DNA of 64,000 nucleotides from Corticibacter populi (GCF_004217315.1 NZ_SGWR01000001.1:62001-126000); one strand, 5' to 3'. Shown: positions 17,322-26,819, counted from the first letter of the stretch. Program-made: numbers and translations. The notes: generated by a model from the letters alone, not told the origin.

Positions 17322-18509
17322 TCAGGCCAGCAGCGCGCGCATGCGATCGATGGCCTGCTGCAGGTTCTCGCTCGAATTGGCGATCGAGAAGCGCACGAAG
17401 CGCTCCATGCCATTGTGGCCAAAGTCGCGGCCTGGCGCCACCGCAATGCGGGCGCGCTCGAGCAGTGCGAAGGCGAAGTCCCAACTGTCCCGGGCACCCA
17501 GGCGGCGCGCCGCCTCCTGGCAATCGGCCCAGATGTAGAAGGCGCCATCGGGTGCCACCGGCACCTCGAGGCCCAGCGCCCCGAGCTGCGGCAGGAACAG
17601 GTCGCGCCGCTGGCGGAACACATCGCGCCGGCGCTCATACTCGGCCAGACTCTCGGGCGCGAAGCAGGCCAGCGCAGCGCGCTGGGCGATGGCGCTCGGG
17701 CAGATGAAGAGGTTCTGGCAGAGCCGCTCGACAGGCGCCACCAGTTCCGCCGGCAGCACCAGCCAACCCAGGCGCCAGCCGGTCATGTTGAAGTACTTGC
17801 TGAAGCTGTTGATGCTGATGACGTCCTCGCCCAGCACCAGCGCGGTCTGCCCATAGGCGCTGTCATAGCTGAGACCCAGGTAGATTTCGTCGACCAGCGT
17901 GATGCCCCCGCGCGCCTTCACCTCTCTATGGATGGCGGCGAGTTCCGATGGGGCCAGCGAGGTGCCGGTGGGGTTGGAGGGCGAGGCCAGCAGCACGCCG
18001 CGCGTCTGCGGGCCCCAGTGTTCGGCCACGCATTGCGCATCGAGCTGGAAGCGGCCCTCGGGCCCGACTGGCAGCAGCCGCGCGCGGGCATCGGCCGCCT
18101 GCACGAATTGCTGGTTGCACGGGTAGCCTGGGTCCGGCAGCAGCATCTCGTCGCCAGCCTGCAGCAGCGCCAGGCAGGCCAGCTGCAGCGCCGCCGATGC
18201 GCCAGCGGTGATGACGACGCGCTCGGCTGCCACGGCAACGCCAAAACGCTCGGCGTACCAGCGGCTGATGGCCTGGCGCAGCGGCATGATGCCCAGCGCC
18301 GGGGTGTACTGCGTCTGGCCGGCGCTGATGGCGGCAATGGCTGCCTGCTGCACCAGCGGCGGTGCGGTGAAGTCCGGCTCGCCGATGTTGAGGTAGATCA
18401 TCGGCGGCTGGTCGCCGCGTTCGGCCACCAGCCGTTCGGCGGCCTTGGCGACTTCCATGACGTAGAACGGGCTGGTGCGCAGGGCGCGCTCGGAGGGGCG
18501 GTATGGCAT
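17322..18509 (-). CDS. Pyridoxal-phosphate-dependent aminotransferase (class I/II)
   Basis: This 395-residue enzyme is a fold-type I aminotransferase. The SNPTGT motif, the DEIYLGLSYD strand that holds the cofactor ring, and the cofactor lysine in INSFSKYFNMTGWRLGW are all present. It resembles alanine/aspartate-type aminotransferases; the amino-acid substrate is open. The start at 18509 gives MPYRPSERALRTSPFYVME, the usual beginning of this subgroup, though the ribosome-binding site is distant. It follows nusB by 126 bp, the common gene order in Burkholderiales. Confidence 0.9.
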   Translation of the reverse strand: MPYRPSERALRTSPFYVMEVAKAAERLVAERGDQPPMIYLNIGEPDFTAPPLVQQAAIAAISAGQTQYTPALGIMPLRQAISRWYAERFGVAVAAERVVITAGASAALQLACLALLQAGDEMLLPDPGYPCNQQFVQAADARARLLPVGPEGRFQLDAQCVAEHWGPQTRGVLLASPSNPTGTSLAPSELAAIHREVKARGGITLVDEIYLGLSYDSAYGQTALVLGEDVISINSFSKYFNMTGWRLGWLVLPAELVAPVERLCQNLFICPSAIAQRAALACFAPESLAEYERRRDVFRQRRDLFLPQLGALGLEVPVAPDGAFYIWADCQEAARRLGARDSWDFAFALLERARIAVAPGRDFGHNGMERFVRFSIANSSENLQQAIDRMRALLA

Positions 18510-18635
18510 TGGTGTGCGGAGTTCCTGGCGCTGGCGCGTGGGAGGCACGGGGACCGGGCGGGAGGCGGTTTGCGGCAGGCCTCCGACTTTCACTGGATGT
18601 CCCCGCGTGCGGGGCCAGGGGGTGGAGGATGCACG

Positions 18636-19115
18636 TCAGCTGGCGCGCTGCTGGTCGGCGGCCATCTCGGTGGCGCGGTAATTGCCGGCCAGTGCGTGCA
18701 ACACGGCATTGACGTATTTGTGGCCGTCGGTGCCGCCAAAGGACTTGGCCAGCTCGACATATTCGTTGAGCACAACCCGCCAAGGCACGTCCGGCGCGTG
18801 CTGGAATTCGTAGAGGCCCATCCACATCACGGCGCGTTCGATCGGCGAGATCTCCGCAAGCGGCCGGTCGAGCACCGGGGTGATGGCGGCATCCAGCGCC
18901 TGGGCATCCTCTATGCAGCCATGCAGCAGCGCATCATAGTGGGCCGAGTCGGCCTTGTGGAAGCCGCTGAGGTCGCGCGTGAAGGCGTCGATGGCACTGG
19001 CCTCGTTGCGCCCGACGATGTGCTGGTAAAGCGCCTGCAGGGCGAACTCGCGGGCCCGGCTGCGGGCGTTCTTCTTGCTGCTGGGCTTGTGGCTGTGTGC
19101 GGTGTCTGCGGTCAT
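18636..19115 (-). CDS. nusB: Transcription antitermination factor NusB
   Basis: This 159-residue all-helical protein binds BoxA RNA together with S10 (NusE) and promotes rRNA antitermination. It has the [14 protein letters not shown] start region after a basic N-terminus and the C-terminal [29 protein letters not shown] signature (read across residues 125-150). Its start overlaps the ribH stop by 4 bp. The ribBA-ribH-nusB order is widespread and indicates cotranscription. Confidence 0.96.
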   Translation of the reverse strand: MTADTAHSHKPSSKKNARSRAREFALQALYQHIVGRNEASAIDAFTRDLSGFHKADSAHYDALLHGCIEDAQALDAAITPVLDRPLAEISPIERAVMWMGLYEFQHAPDVPWRVVLNEYVELAKSFGGTDGHKYVNAVLHALAGNYRATEMAADQQRAS

Positions 19116-19576
19116 GCGAGCTGCCCGATCAGGTTGGCCATTTCGACGGCAACGCGGGCGGCGTCACGCCCCTTCTCGGTCTGGCGGGCAACGGCCTGTT
19201 CGGTGTTTTCCGTCGTCAGGATGGCATTGGCGATCGGCAGGCCATAGTCCAGGCCGATGCGGCTGACGCCGGCGCCCGATTCGTTGGCGACCAGTTCGAA
19301 GTGGTAGGTCTCGCCGCGGATGATGCAGCCCAGCGCGATCAGCGCGTCAAAGCGGTCCTGCTCGGCCAGCGCCTGCAGGGCCAGCGGCACTTCCAGCGCA
19401 CCGGGCACGGTGATGTGCTCGATGTGCTTTTCCGGCACGCCCAGCTCCAGCAGCTCTTCGCGGGCCGCGCGGTGGAGCTCGTTGGTGATGTCTTCATTGA
19501 AGCGCGCCTGCACGATGGCGATCTTGAGCTTGCTGCCATCCTGCAGATTGGCCTGGCCTTTGTTGGCACCGAACAT
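19112..19576 (-). CDS. ribH: 6,7-dimethyl-8-ribityllumazine synthase
   Basis: This 154-residue protein condenses the ribA/ribD product with dihydroxybutanone phosphate in the penultimate step of riboflavin synthesis. The motifs [22 protein letters not shown] and [15 protein letters not shown] are the family signatures. It lies 6 bp after ribBA and overlaps nusB by 4 bp. No FMN riboswitch was recognised upstream of the operon. Confidence 0.97.
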   Translation of the reverse strand: MFGANKGQANLQDGSKLKIAIVQARFNEDITNELHRAAREELLELGVPEKHIEHITVPGALEVPLALQALAEQDRFDALIALGCIIRGETYHFELVANESGAGVSRIGLDYGLPIANAILTTENTEQAVARQTEKGRDAARVAVEMANLIGQLA

Positions 19577-19582
19577 GTGGTG

Positions 19583-20704
19583 TTATTCCTTGTTGATGAA
19601 ACCGGTGATCTCGAGCTTGTAGCCGGCCATGCTGGGCAGGCGGCGCGGCTGGCCCAGCAGGCGCATGCGTTCGACGCCCAGGTTGCGCAGGATCTGCGCG
19701 CCGATGCCATAGGTGCGCAGATCCATGCGGCCCTGTGCCGGCGCATGGGAGGGGTGGGCGCGGCCCTCGAACTGGTCGAGCACTTCCTGGGCCGATTCAC
19801 CGCAGTTGAGCAGCACGGCCACGCCCTGGCCCTGCTTGTGCAGGTAGCCGAGGCTTTCGTCGAGGCTCCAGGAGTGCAGGTCGCGCCGCACTTCCAGTGC
19901 ATCGAAAACGGAGAGCGGCTCGTGCACGCGCACCGGGATCTCCTCGCCCGGCTCCCAGCTGCCTTTGACCAGTGCCAGGTGCACCGTCTGGCTGAGACGG
20001 TCCCGGTAGGCATGGGTGATGAAATCGCCCCAATGGGTCTGGAGATTGCGGGTGCTGATGCGCTCGATGAGCGATTCGTGCTTGCTGCGGTACTCGATCA
20101 GGTCGGCAATGGTGCCGATCTTGATGCCATGCTCGGCGGCGAAGACCTGCAGGTCGGGCAGGCGTGCCATGGTGCCGTCGTCCTTCATGATCTCGCAGAT
20201 CACGGCCGAGGGCGTGAGGCCGGCCAGCCCGGTCAGGTCGCAGCCCGCCTCGGTATGGCCGGCGCGGATCAGCACGCCGCCATCGACGGCCTGCACCGGG
20301 AAGATGTGGCCCGGCTGCACCAGGTCGGTCGGCTTGGCGTCGGCGGCCACGGCCGCCTGGATGGTGCGGGCGCGATCGGCTGCCGAGATGCCGGTGGTGA
20401 CGCCTTCGGCCGCCTCGATCGAGACGGTGAATGCGGTGTCGAAACGCGTGCCGTTGCGGCGGGCCATGGGCGGCAGGTTGAGAAGCTGGCAGCGCTCGCG
20501 TGTGAGCGTCAGGCAGACCAGGCCGCGCGCGTACTTGGCCATGAAGTTGATGGCCTCGGGTGTCACATGATCGGCCGCCAGAACCAGGTCGCCCTCGTTC
20601 TCGCGGTCCTCCTCATCCACCAGGATAACCATGCGCCCGGCGCGCAATTCTTCGATGATTTCTTCGACGGGGGAGATGGGCGCGGGTGTCAGTGGGGTGT
20701 TCAT
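19583..20704 (-). CDS. ribBA: 3,4-dihydroxy-2-butanone-4-phosphate synthase with degenerate GTP cyclohydrolase II domain
   Basis: This 373-residue fusion has an N-terminal DHBP synthase domain (about residues 12-210) with the catalytic EDRENEGDL loop and the RAGHTEAGCDL motif intact. The second half (about 215-373) has the GTP cyclohydrolase II fold, but the zinc-cysteine motif of active enzymes is absent: where the family has SECLTGD...RCDC this protein reads EPLSVFDALEVRRDL. The second activity is therefore probably lost, as is known for many proteobacterial RibBA-like proteins, and a separate RibA should exist elsewhere. ATG 20704 is the start. It opens the ribBA-ribH-nusB operon. Confidence 0.93.
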   Translation of the reverse strand: MNTPLTPAPISPVEEIIEELRAGRMVILVDEEDRENEGDLVLAADHVTPEAINFMAKYARGLVCLTLTRERCQLLNLPPMARRNGTRFDTAFTVSIEAAEGVTTGISAADRARTIQAAVAADAKPTDLVQPGHIFPVQAVDGGVLIRAGHTEAGCDLTGLAGLTPSAVICEIMKDDGTMARLPDLQVFAAEHGIKIGTIADLIEYRSKHESLIERISTRNLQTHWGDFITHAYRDRLSQTVHLALVKGSWEPGEEIPVRVHEPLSVFDALEVRRDLHSWSLDESLGYLHKQGQGVAVLLNCGESAQEVLDQFEGRAHPSHAPAQGRMDLRTYGIGAQILRNLGVERMRLLGQPRRLPSMAGYKLEITGFINKE

Positions 20705-20898
20705 GGAGATGGGCCTGTCAGCGAAGGCGCCTATTGTAGCGCTGCGGTAGCACCGCGCCCCAGGGGCTGCGGCCGCAGTGGATCGCGTGGCGGGCAGTAC
20801 CAGCCCTGCATGCAGGGACGAGCCGTGTCCGGCGCATCGCTTGGGGCAGAATAGGGCCTTCTTGCCATGCCTCTCGGGCATGGCTCACAAGGCAAGGC

Positions 20899-21333
20899 AT
20901 GAATCATCACACGGACCCCCAAGACGAGCAGGACATCATCGATGTCAAGGCCAAACCCGCTGGCAAGCGGCAGGACGACCGGAACGAGGATGGCCTCAAG
21001 GTACTGGGCTGGATCAGCTATGGCATGCATCTGGTGGTGGCGATTGCCGCTGTGGTGCCAGCGGCCGAGCCCAGCCTGTTGCTGCTGCTGGTGGCGCTGG
21101 TGCTGGACCTGGTCAAGCAGCCCGATGCCGCGGGCACCTGGCAGCAAAGCCATTTCGCCTGGCGCATTCGCAGTGTCGTGATCGCCGGCCTGCTGTATCT
21201 GGTGACGGCGCCGCTTTACCTGCTGCTCTATTTTCCCGGCAAGGTCGCCTGGTTCTTCGTCTCCGTCTGGTTTCTGGTGCGCATCGTGCGCGGCATGATC
21301 GCCATGAACCAGAATCGGCCGATCACGCCCTGA
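20899..21333 (+). CDS. Membrane protein, DUF4870-like
   Basis: This 144-residue protein has a charged N-terminal tail of about 30 residues and then three membrane helices, with an HFAWRIRS segment after the second and RIVRGMIAMNQNRPI at the end. That pattern fits the DUF4870/Tic20-like small membrane proteins. In related bacteria a DUF4870 gene sits next to the HIT gene and tatABC, which agrees with this location. Function is unknown. An AAGGCAAGG lies just upstream of the ATG. Confidence 0.72.
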   Translation: MNHHTDPQDEQDIIDVKAKPAGKRQDDRNEDGLKVLGWISYGMHLVVAIAAVVPAAEPSLLLLLVALVLDLVKQPDAAGTWQQSHFAWRIRSVVIAGLLYLVTAPLYLLLYFPGKVAWFFVSVWFLVRIVRGMIAMNQNRPITP

Positions 21334-21363
21334 GATTTTTCCCAACCGGAGATTTCCCGACGC

Positions 21364-22398
21364 ATGGCGCAACCGCAAAAGCCCCAGACCATCAACCTCG
21401 CCCTGCAGGGCGGGGGTGCGCACGGCGCCTTCACCTGGGGGGTGCTCGACGCCCTGCTGGAAGGGGGGGCCTACCAGTTCGACGGCATCAGCGGCACCAG
21501 TGCCGGAGCCATGAATGCCGTCGTGCTGGCCCACGGCTTTGCACAGGCGGCCGAGCGCGAGCCCGACGACGCCCAGGCACGCCACCGGCTGGGTTGCGAG
21601 TTGGCGCGCGAGGCGCTGCGAACCTTCTGGGAGGCGGTGGGCACGCTTGGCGTGTTCCTGACGGCCAATCCGTCGAACTTCGCCAGCCAGTGGATGCCCT
21701 GGCTCAAGCCGCTTCTGGCGCCCGCACTCTCGCCCGCGCAGTCCAATCCGATGGACATCAACCCGCTGCGCTCGATTCTCAGGCGCCAGCTGGATTTCGA
21801 GGCCATCAACCGCCACAGCGGCCACGCCGCGCCGCGGCTCTTCGTTTGCGCCACCAATGTGCGCACGGGCCGCAGCAAGATTTTCTCCGACGACGAAATC
21901 AGCGCCGAATCCGTCATGGCCTCGGCCTGCTTGCCGCAGATTTTCCATGCAGTGGAAATCGATGGCGAGCATTACTGGGATGGCGGCTTCTCGGGCAATC
22001 CGGCCATCTATCCGCTGATCTACCGCACCCGCGCCAACGACGTTCTGCTGGTGCAGATCAACCCGATCGAGCTCGACCATCTGCCGCAGAGCATGGCCGA
22101 GATCCAGGAGCGCATCAACGAGGTGACCTTCAACGCCAGCCTGCTGGCGGAGTTGCGCGCCATCGAGTTCGTGCGCCGCCTGATCGACGAGGGCCGGCTG
22201 GACATGCGGCGCTACAAGTATGTGCGGATGCACCGCGTCGATGGCGGCGCCTACCTGAAAACCTTTGGCAGCGACAGCAAGCTGCGCACCGACATGGGCT
22301 TTCTGCTCAATCTGTTCGAACGCGGGCGCGACTCGGCCAAGCGTTGGCTGGCCGTGCACCAGGGAGACATCGGCGTGCGCTCGACGCTGGAAGAATAG
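21364..22398 (+). CDS. Patatin-like phospholipase
   Basis: This 344-residue protein is a serine acyl hydrolase of the patatin family. The oxyanion loop LQGGGAHGAF (about 14-23), the nucleophile elbow GTSAG (serine at about 46) and the DGG catalytic aspartate (about 206, in YWDGGFSGNP) are all intact, so it should be active on lipid esters. There is no signal peptide, so it is expected in the cytoplasm or at the inner membrane. It starts 30 bp after the DUF4870-like gene and is probably cotranscribed. The physiological substrate is unknown. Confidence 0.93.
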   Translation: MAQPQKPQTINLALQGGGAHGAFTWGVLDALLEGGAYQFDGISGTSAGAMNAVVLAHGFAQAAEREPDDAQARHRLGCELAREALRTFWEAVGTLGVFLTANPSNFASQWMPWLKPLLAPALSPAQSNPMDINPLRSILRRQLDFEAINRHSGHAAPRLFVCATNVRTGRSKIFSDDEISAESVMASACLPQIFHAVEIDGEHYWDGGFSGNPAIYPLIYRTRANDVLLVQINPIELDHLPQSMAEIQERINEVTFNASLLAELRAIEFVRRLIDEGRLDMRRYKYVRMHRVDGGAYLKTFGSDSKLRTDMGFLLNLFERGRDSAKRWLAVHQGDIGVRSTLEE

Positions 22399-22495
22399 AT
22401 CCGTTGGATCCATGCCCATGCAGGGCCATGCGACAACGACAAGCAACAACAAGCAGTAGCGAGCAACAGCAACAGTGGCAAGGAAACCGAGGGCC

Positions 22496-22882
22496 ATGAC
22501 AGAGCACCACCACGAACACCGCAACGCGTACGAGCCGGACTGCATCTTCTGCAAGATTGCCGAAGGCAGCATTCCATCACGCAAGGTCTACGGGGACGAC
22601 GAGATTTACGCCTTCCACGACATCAGCCCTTGGGCACCGGTGCACTTCCTGATGATCCCCAAGCGCCATGTACCGTCGATGGCGCAAGTCCGGCCCGAGG
22701 ATGCGGGGCTGCTCGGGCGCATGCTGGCGCTGGCGCCGAAGCTGGCGCTGGAGCAGGGCTGCAACCCCTACCCGGAAGGGGGCTTTCGGATCGTCATCAA
22801 CACTGGTGCCGAAGGCGGGCAGGAGGTGCATCACCTGCACCTCCACGTGATTGGAGGCGCGCGCCCCTGGCTAAAGGGCTAG
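22496..22882 (+). CDS. HIT family (histidine triad) nucleotide-binding protein
   Basis: This 128-residue protein carries the histidine triad HHLHLHVIGG near its C-terminus and the CIFCKIAEGSIPS zinc/nucleotide segment near its N-terminus, after a short histidine-rich leader (TEHHHEH). HinT-type proteins hydrolyse adenosine phosphoramidates and acyl-AMP. The ATG at 22496 follows AAGGAAACCGAGG. In relatives this gene usually sits directly before tatA; here 865 bp with a decayed LysR gene separate them. Confidence 0.93.
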   Translation: MTEHHHEHRNAYEPDCIFCKIAEGSIPSRKVYGDDEIYAFHDISPWAPVHFLMIPKRHVPSMAQVRPEDAGLLGRMLALAPKLALEQGCNPYPEGGFRIVINTGAEGGQEVHHLHLHVIGGARPWLKG

Positions 22883-23198
22883 AGCCATGGCCTGCGTGGC
22901 ATCGTGATCCCGCCGCTGTGAGGGCGTTCACGCGCAGGCCCGAGAGATCCAAGGCGAACATGTCCTGGGCAAGAGGCCGGGATATGCCCGGTAGCACAGT
23001 GTCCTTCTTTGTGTCGCCACAGCAAGCGACCTTTGCCATTCAGCGATGGACTGTGCCCAAAGTCGCTTGCGTTTTTCGCGCCTGACGGAAGCCTTCGGAA
23101 ACTTGCTGCGTTGCGCAGACGAACGAAGGCTCTTTTTCCGCCTGTCGCTGTGATGCTCGACGGCAAGAAAGGGGACATGTGTTCCAGGTTTCCGCGGC
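22883..23198. other. Non-coding stretch before the LysR relic
   Basis: No supported gene is seen here. A short imperfect inverted repeat (AGCCTTCG and CGAAGGCT) lies around 23089-23133. Open frames cross the region, but none gives a recognisable protein. It may hold the eroded 5' part of the LysR gene next to it. Confidence 0.4.
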
Positions 23199-23527
23199 AG
23201 CGATGGCCGCTCCGGTGGCAAGGCAAATGGCATCAGCGTCCATGCCTCCCTGGTCGTGCTGCCAAGGATCGACGAGTTCCGCAATCGCTATCCCTGCATC
23301 GACCTCTGGTGGTCAACAGTGGCGACCGGCTGGTCGATCTGGCTCGCGTAGGCGTCGATTGCGTGATCCGCGCCAGTCCCTTGTACCTGGCCCGCTTCGG
23401 CACGCCACGGTATCCGGATGAAATATCGACTCACCAAGCGGTCGGTTTCTTTTCCTGCGGCAACACTTCGGTCTCGATTTGGTCCGGGCACCAGGTTGGC
23501 TGCGCAGCCGAGGGATACTGGCCATGA
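23199..23527 (+). pseudogene. LysR family regulator remnant (frameshifted, truncated)
   Basis: Two frames together recall the effector domain of a LysR-type regulator. One frame reads VHASLVVLPRIDEFRNRYP (about 23238-23294). The frame then shifts and reads VVNSGDRLVDLARVGVDCVIR (about 23311-23373), then skips directly to YLARFGTPRYPDE and HQAVGFF. These match the order of conserved segments in LysR proteins, but with a frameshift, an internal loss after VIRASP, and no helix-turn-helix domain upstream. The gene is clearly inactive. It separates the HIT gene from tatA and marks a past insertion or an ancestral gene in decay. Confidence 0.75.
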
Positions 23528-23747
23528 AGCGTTCGGCCGGGACTGGTGCAGGGTGCCGCTTGGCTGCCGGTACGTCAAATGACTTACCGGGGTGCATGAA
23601 TAGACGCGGTTTTGATGCCCGCATGGACATGCAGGGCGGATGGCCCGACATACAATGTGCAGCACTGATCGCGCCACCCGCCACCCGCCGCCCGAGCGCG
23701 GGCAGCGGGCGCGTGAACCGATACCGATTGACGCAGGAGGTTTGGAT

Positions 23748-23996
23748 ATGGGTGGATTCTCGATTTGGCATTGGCTGGTGGTGCTGCTGGTGGTGGTGCT
23801 GATTTTTGGCACCAAGAAGCTGCGCAACATCGGCACCGACCTTGGTGGCGCCGTCAAGGGCTTCAAGGACGGCATGCGAGAAGGTGGCGAGGATGCCGCC
23901 GATGGCAAGGCGCCGACGGCCACGGCCCAGGTTGCCAACAAGAGCGGGGATGCCGACGGCAAGACCATCGACATCGACGCCAAGGAAAAGCACTGA
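23748..23996 (+). CDS. tatA: Sec-independent protein translocase subunit TatA
   Basis: This 82-residue protein has one N-terminal membrane helix (about residues 3-20), the [21 protein letters not shown] hinge and amphipathic helix (read in two parts), and a polar tail. TatA multimers form the passage for folded proteins. A CAGGAGG site precedes the ATG. It starts tatABC; the Rieske protein encoded downstream at 28940 is a classical Tat substrate. Confidence 0.95.
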   Translation: MGGFSIWHWLVVLLVVVLIFGTKKLRNIGTDLGGAVKGFKDGMREGGEDAADGKAPTATAQVANKSGDADGKTIDIDAKEKH

Positions 23997-24080
23997 GAGC
24001 CGAAGTGTCTGCTCACACGGCTGCCATTTCGGCCGTGGCGATACGGGGCGGCCGCTGGCCTTCGATCCGGATGGTGACGC

Positions 24081-24611
24081 ATGTTTGACCTGGGGATTTC
24101 CAAACTGGTCCTGATTGGCGTGGTGGCCTTGATCGTCATCGGGCCCGAAAAGCTGCCGCGGGTCGCGCGGACGGTGGGCGCCTTGCTGGGCAAGGCGCAG
24201 CGCTATGTCAACGATGTGAAGGCCGAGGTCAATCGTTCGATGGATCTCGATGAATTGCGCAAGGTCAAGGCCAGCGTCGAACAGGCCGCGCGCGAGGTCG
24301 AGACCAGCGTGCGCACGCACGCCAACGATTTTCAGCAGCAGTTCGACGGCCTGGATGGCAGCGGAACCGGTGACGCCAGTGCGGCCACTGCCGGACGCGA
24401 CGGCACTGGCGATGGTCTGGAAGACGCCAGCAAGCGCGAATTCGTCACGAATGTGGTGCCGGCCTACCAGCCACCACGCAAGAACTGGCGCAAGCGTCGC
24501 AGTGCCGTGCCGCACTGGTACAAGACGCGCCATCAGGTGCGCAGCCACGTGCAGTCCGGCGCGGCGCGGGTGGCACGTCACCGCCCGGCCGGTATAAAGC
24601 TGCCGCGCTAA
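24081..24611 (+). CDS. tatB: Sec-independent protein translocase subunit TatB
   Basis: This 176-residue protein begins [20 protein letters not shown] with one membrane helix, then the [14 protein letters not shown] hinge that separates TatB from TatA, a long amphipathic region, and a basic C-terminal tail ([16 protein letters not shown]). With TatC it forms the twin-arginine signal receptor. It lies 84 bp after tatA and 61 bp before tatC. Confidence 0.95.
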   Translation: MFDLGISKLVLIGVVALIVIGPEKLPRVARTVGALLGKAQRYVNDVKAEVNRSMDLDELRKVKASVEQAAREVETSVRTHANDFQQQFDGLDGSGTGDASAATAGRDGTGDGLEDASKREFVTNVVPAYQPPRKNWRKRRSAVPHWYKTRHQVRSHVQSGAARVARHRPAGIKLPR

Positions 24612-24672
24612 CGCATTGCCCGGCGGCGCCCCTCCTGCCGAAGCCATTACCCTGTCTCACAACAAGCCCTCC

Positions 24673-25461
24673 ATGTCCCAAAGCGCCAAGGAAGACGACG
24701 AACTCTCGGGTACCGAGCAACCGTTCGTGCAGCATTTGATGGAGCTGCGCGACCGGTTGGTCTATTGCATCATCGGCCTGGCCGTTGCGGCGGCAGTGCT
24801 GGCCATCTGGCCTGGCCCCAGCACGCTGATCGACTGGATCGCCCATCCGATCCGCGTCCACATGCCGCCCGATGCCAAGCTCATCGCCGTGGGCGTGCTC
24901 TCGCCGGTGCTGGTGCCGCTCAAGGTGCTGCTGCTGGTGGCGGTGCTGCTGGCCCTGCCGTGGCTGGTCTACCAGATCTGGGCCTTCGTGGCGCCGGGTC
25001 TCTACAGCCACGAGAAGCGCTTCGCACTGCCGCTGATCGTACTCGGCAGCCTGCTGGCCTATGTCGGCATCGCCTTTGTCCAGCTCTTCGTGCTCGACAA
25101 GATGTTCGCGTTCATCCAGAACTTCGCCCCGGCCAGCGTTGCCGCCACGCCTGATGTGGCGTCCTACGTCGGCGTCATCCTGTCGCTGTACATCGCTTTT
25201 GCAATGGCCTTCCAGGTGCCGATCGTGGTCCTGCTGCTGGTGCGTTTCCAACTGGTGACGGTAGAGAAGCTGCGCGCCTTCCGCGGCTATTTCATCGTCG
25301 TGGCCTTTGTCATTGCCGCCCTGGTGACGCCGCCGGACGTGATTTCTCAACTCGCGCTGGCGGTGCCGATGTGCCTGCTGTATGAAGTGGGCATCTTTGC
25401 TTCGCGCTGGTTCGCGCCGCCGACCCGGCCGGGCGAGCAGGAGAGCACCGGCGGGGCCTGA
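24673..25461 (+). CDS. tatC: Sec-independent protein translocase subunit TatC
   Basis: This 262-residue protein has six membrane helices and the hallmark segments PFVQHLMELRDRL at the N-terminus and FVAPGLYSHEKR after helix two, together with the late F.VAFVIAALVTPPDVISQ region. TatC binds the twin-arginine signal peptide. ATG 24673 gives the usual short polar N-terminus; an in-frame TTG at 24616 would add 19 residues. It is the last tat gene, convergent with the protease gene. Confidence 0.96.
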   Translation: MSQSAKEDDELSGTEQPFVQHLMELRDRLVYCIIGLAVAAAVLAIWPGPSTLIDWIAHPIRVHMPPDAKLIAVGVLSPVLVPLKVLLLVAVLLALPWLVYQIWAFVAPGLYSHEKRFALPLIVLGSLLAYVGIAFVQLFVLDKMFAFIQNFAPASVAATPDVASYVGVILSLYIAFAMAFQVPIVVLLLVRFQLVTVEKLRAFRGYFIVVAFVIAALVTPPDVISQLALAVPMCLLYEVGIFASRWFAPPTRPGEQESTGGA

Positions 25462-25510
25462 ATGGAGCACCCGGTGGCTGCTGCTGGCCGCTGGCCCATA
25501 TTCCGTATCT

Positions 25511-26680
25511 TCAGCGGCGCCCTGCGGCCCCGGTGCGCACGGTGGGCGGTCGCTCATCCGGCGTGATCGTGACCTGCATGGCCTGTTCGTGCCGGTGCAC
25601 GGTGATCTGGGTGGGGGCCCCCGGCCGCAGTGCGGCCACGCTCCCCAGCAGCTCTGGCACATTGCGGATGGCTTTCTCGCCCACCTGGGTGATGACGTCG
25701 CCAGGGCGAATGCCGGCGCGCGCCGCCGGGCCTTCCTGCAGCACACCCGTGACGATCACACCGGTCCGGGCGTCCACGCCGGCCGCCTGCGCCAGTTCGG
25801 GAGTGAGGTCGTTGCTCACCAGTCCGACCCAACCGCGGATGACGCGGCCATCGCGCTGCAGGCTTTCCAGCACGAATTCGGCGGTGGAGGCGGGAATCGC
25901 GAAGCCGATGCCCATGCTGCCGCCCGACTGGGAGAATATGGCGGTGTTGATGCCCAGCAGATCTCCCTGGGTGTCCACCAGCGCTCCGCCCGAATTGCCG
26001 GGATTGATGGCGGCGTCGGTCTGGATGAAGTTCTCGAAGAGGTTCAGACCCAGGTGATTGCGCCCCAGCGCGCTGATGATGCCGCTGGTAACGGTCTGGC
26101 CCACGCCGAATGGATTGCCGATGGCCAGCACCGGGTCGCCGATCGCCAGTTGGTCCGAGTTGCCGATGCGGATGGCCGGCAGGCCCTCGGCCCCGATCTT
26201 GAGCACGGCCAGGTCCGAGTCCGGGTCGGTGCCGACGACCTGGGCCGGCAGTTCGCGTCCATCATGCAGCGTGACGGTGATTTCATCGGCGCTTTCGATG
26301 ACATGATTGTTGGTCAGCAGGTAGCCATGCGCGCTGACGATCACGCCGCTGCCCAGGCCGCTTTGCGACTGGTTGGTGGCGTCGCCGAAGAAGTACTGGA
26401 ACAGCGGGTCATTGGCATAGGGATGCCGGATGGTCTTGGTGGTGTTGATGCTGACCACCGAGGGTGCGGCCTGTTCGGCTGCAGCGCGAAAGCTGCCCGC
26501 TACCGGGTCGGGGCGAGCGGGCGCAGGGCTGCGGTCCCATTGGATGGCGTCCGGTTCGGCAGGCGCGTCGCTGGCTGGGCCAAGCGCAGCCAGCCAGCCG
26601 GGCCGGAGGGTGCTGAGCACGAAGAAGACCGCCAGAGCGACGGTGACCCATTGGGAGAACAGCAGCCAGCAGCGTCGCAT
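25511..26680 (-). CDS. degS: DegS-like trypsin-like serine protease with one PDZ domain
   Basis: This 389-residue protein has an N-terminal membrane anchor (about 12-31), a trypsin-like domain with an intact triad (His126 in LTNNHVIE, Asp156 in DSDLAVLKI, Ser230 in NPGNSGG) and a single C-terminal PDZ domain (about 285-375). One anchor plus one PDZ fits DegS, which cleaves RseA to start the sigma-E response, better than DegP/DegQ with two PDZ domains. The start at 26680 places the anchor at the N-terminus. It is convergent with tatC, a common arrangement in this order. Confidence 0.88.
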   Translation of the reverse strand: MRRCWLLFSQWVTVALAVFFVLSTLRPGWLAALGPASDAPAEPDAIQWDRSPAPARPDPVAGSFRAAAEQAAPSVVSINTTKTIRHPYANDPLFQYFFGDATNQSQSGLGSGVIVSAHGYLLTNNHVIESADEITVTLHDGRELPAQVVGTDPDSDLAVLKIGAEGLPAIRIGNSDQLAIGDPVLAIGNPFGVGQTVTSGIISALGRNHLGLNLFENFIQTDAAINPGNSGGALVDTQGDLLGINTAIFSQSGGSMGIGFAIPASTAEFVLESLQRDGRVIRGWVGLVSNDLTPELAQAAGVDARTGVIVTGVLQEGPAARAGIRPGDVITQVGEKAIRNVPELLGSVAALRPGAPTQITVHRHEQAMQVTITPDERPPTVRTGAAGRR

Positions 26681-26819
26681 GGGGAAATGCCTTTGACAAA
26701 GACCGTGGGCGGTATGACCAGGGGTTCCAGAAGGGAGGGCGCGCGTCAATGTCGCTGCGCCGCCCTCAACTTCAGCCTGTTGCCCTTTGCGGGAAAACGA
26801 AAAGGGATACATTCCGGAT

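Noticed and set aside
16890-20854. Two very long plus-strand open frames (785 and 585 codons) across the ribBA-nusB-aminotransferase block
   Set aside because: Both lie opposite well-identified genes and show the same shadow composition.
20705-20898. FMN riboswitch upstream of ribBA
   Set aside because: The conserved FMN-box segments could not be found on the minus strand in this region.
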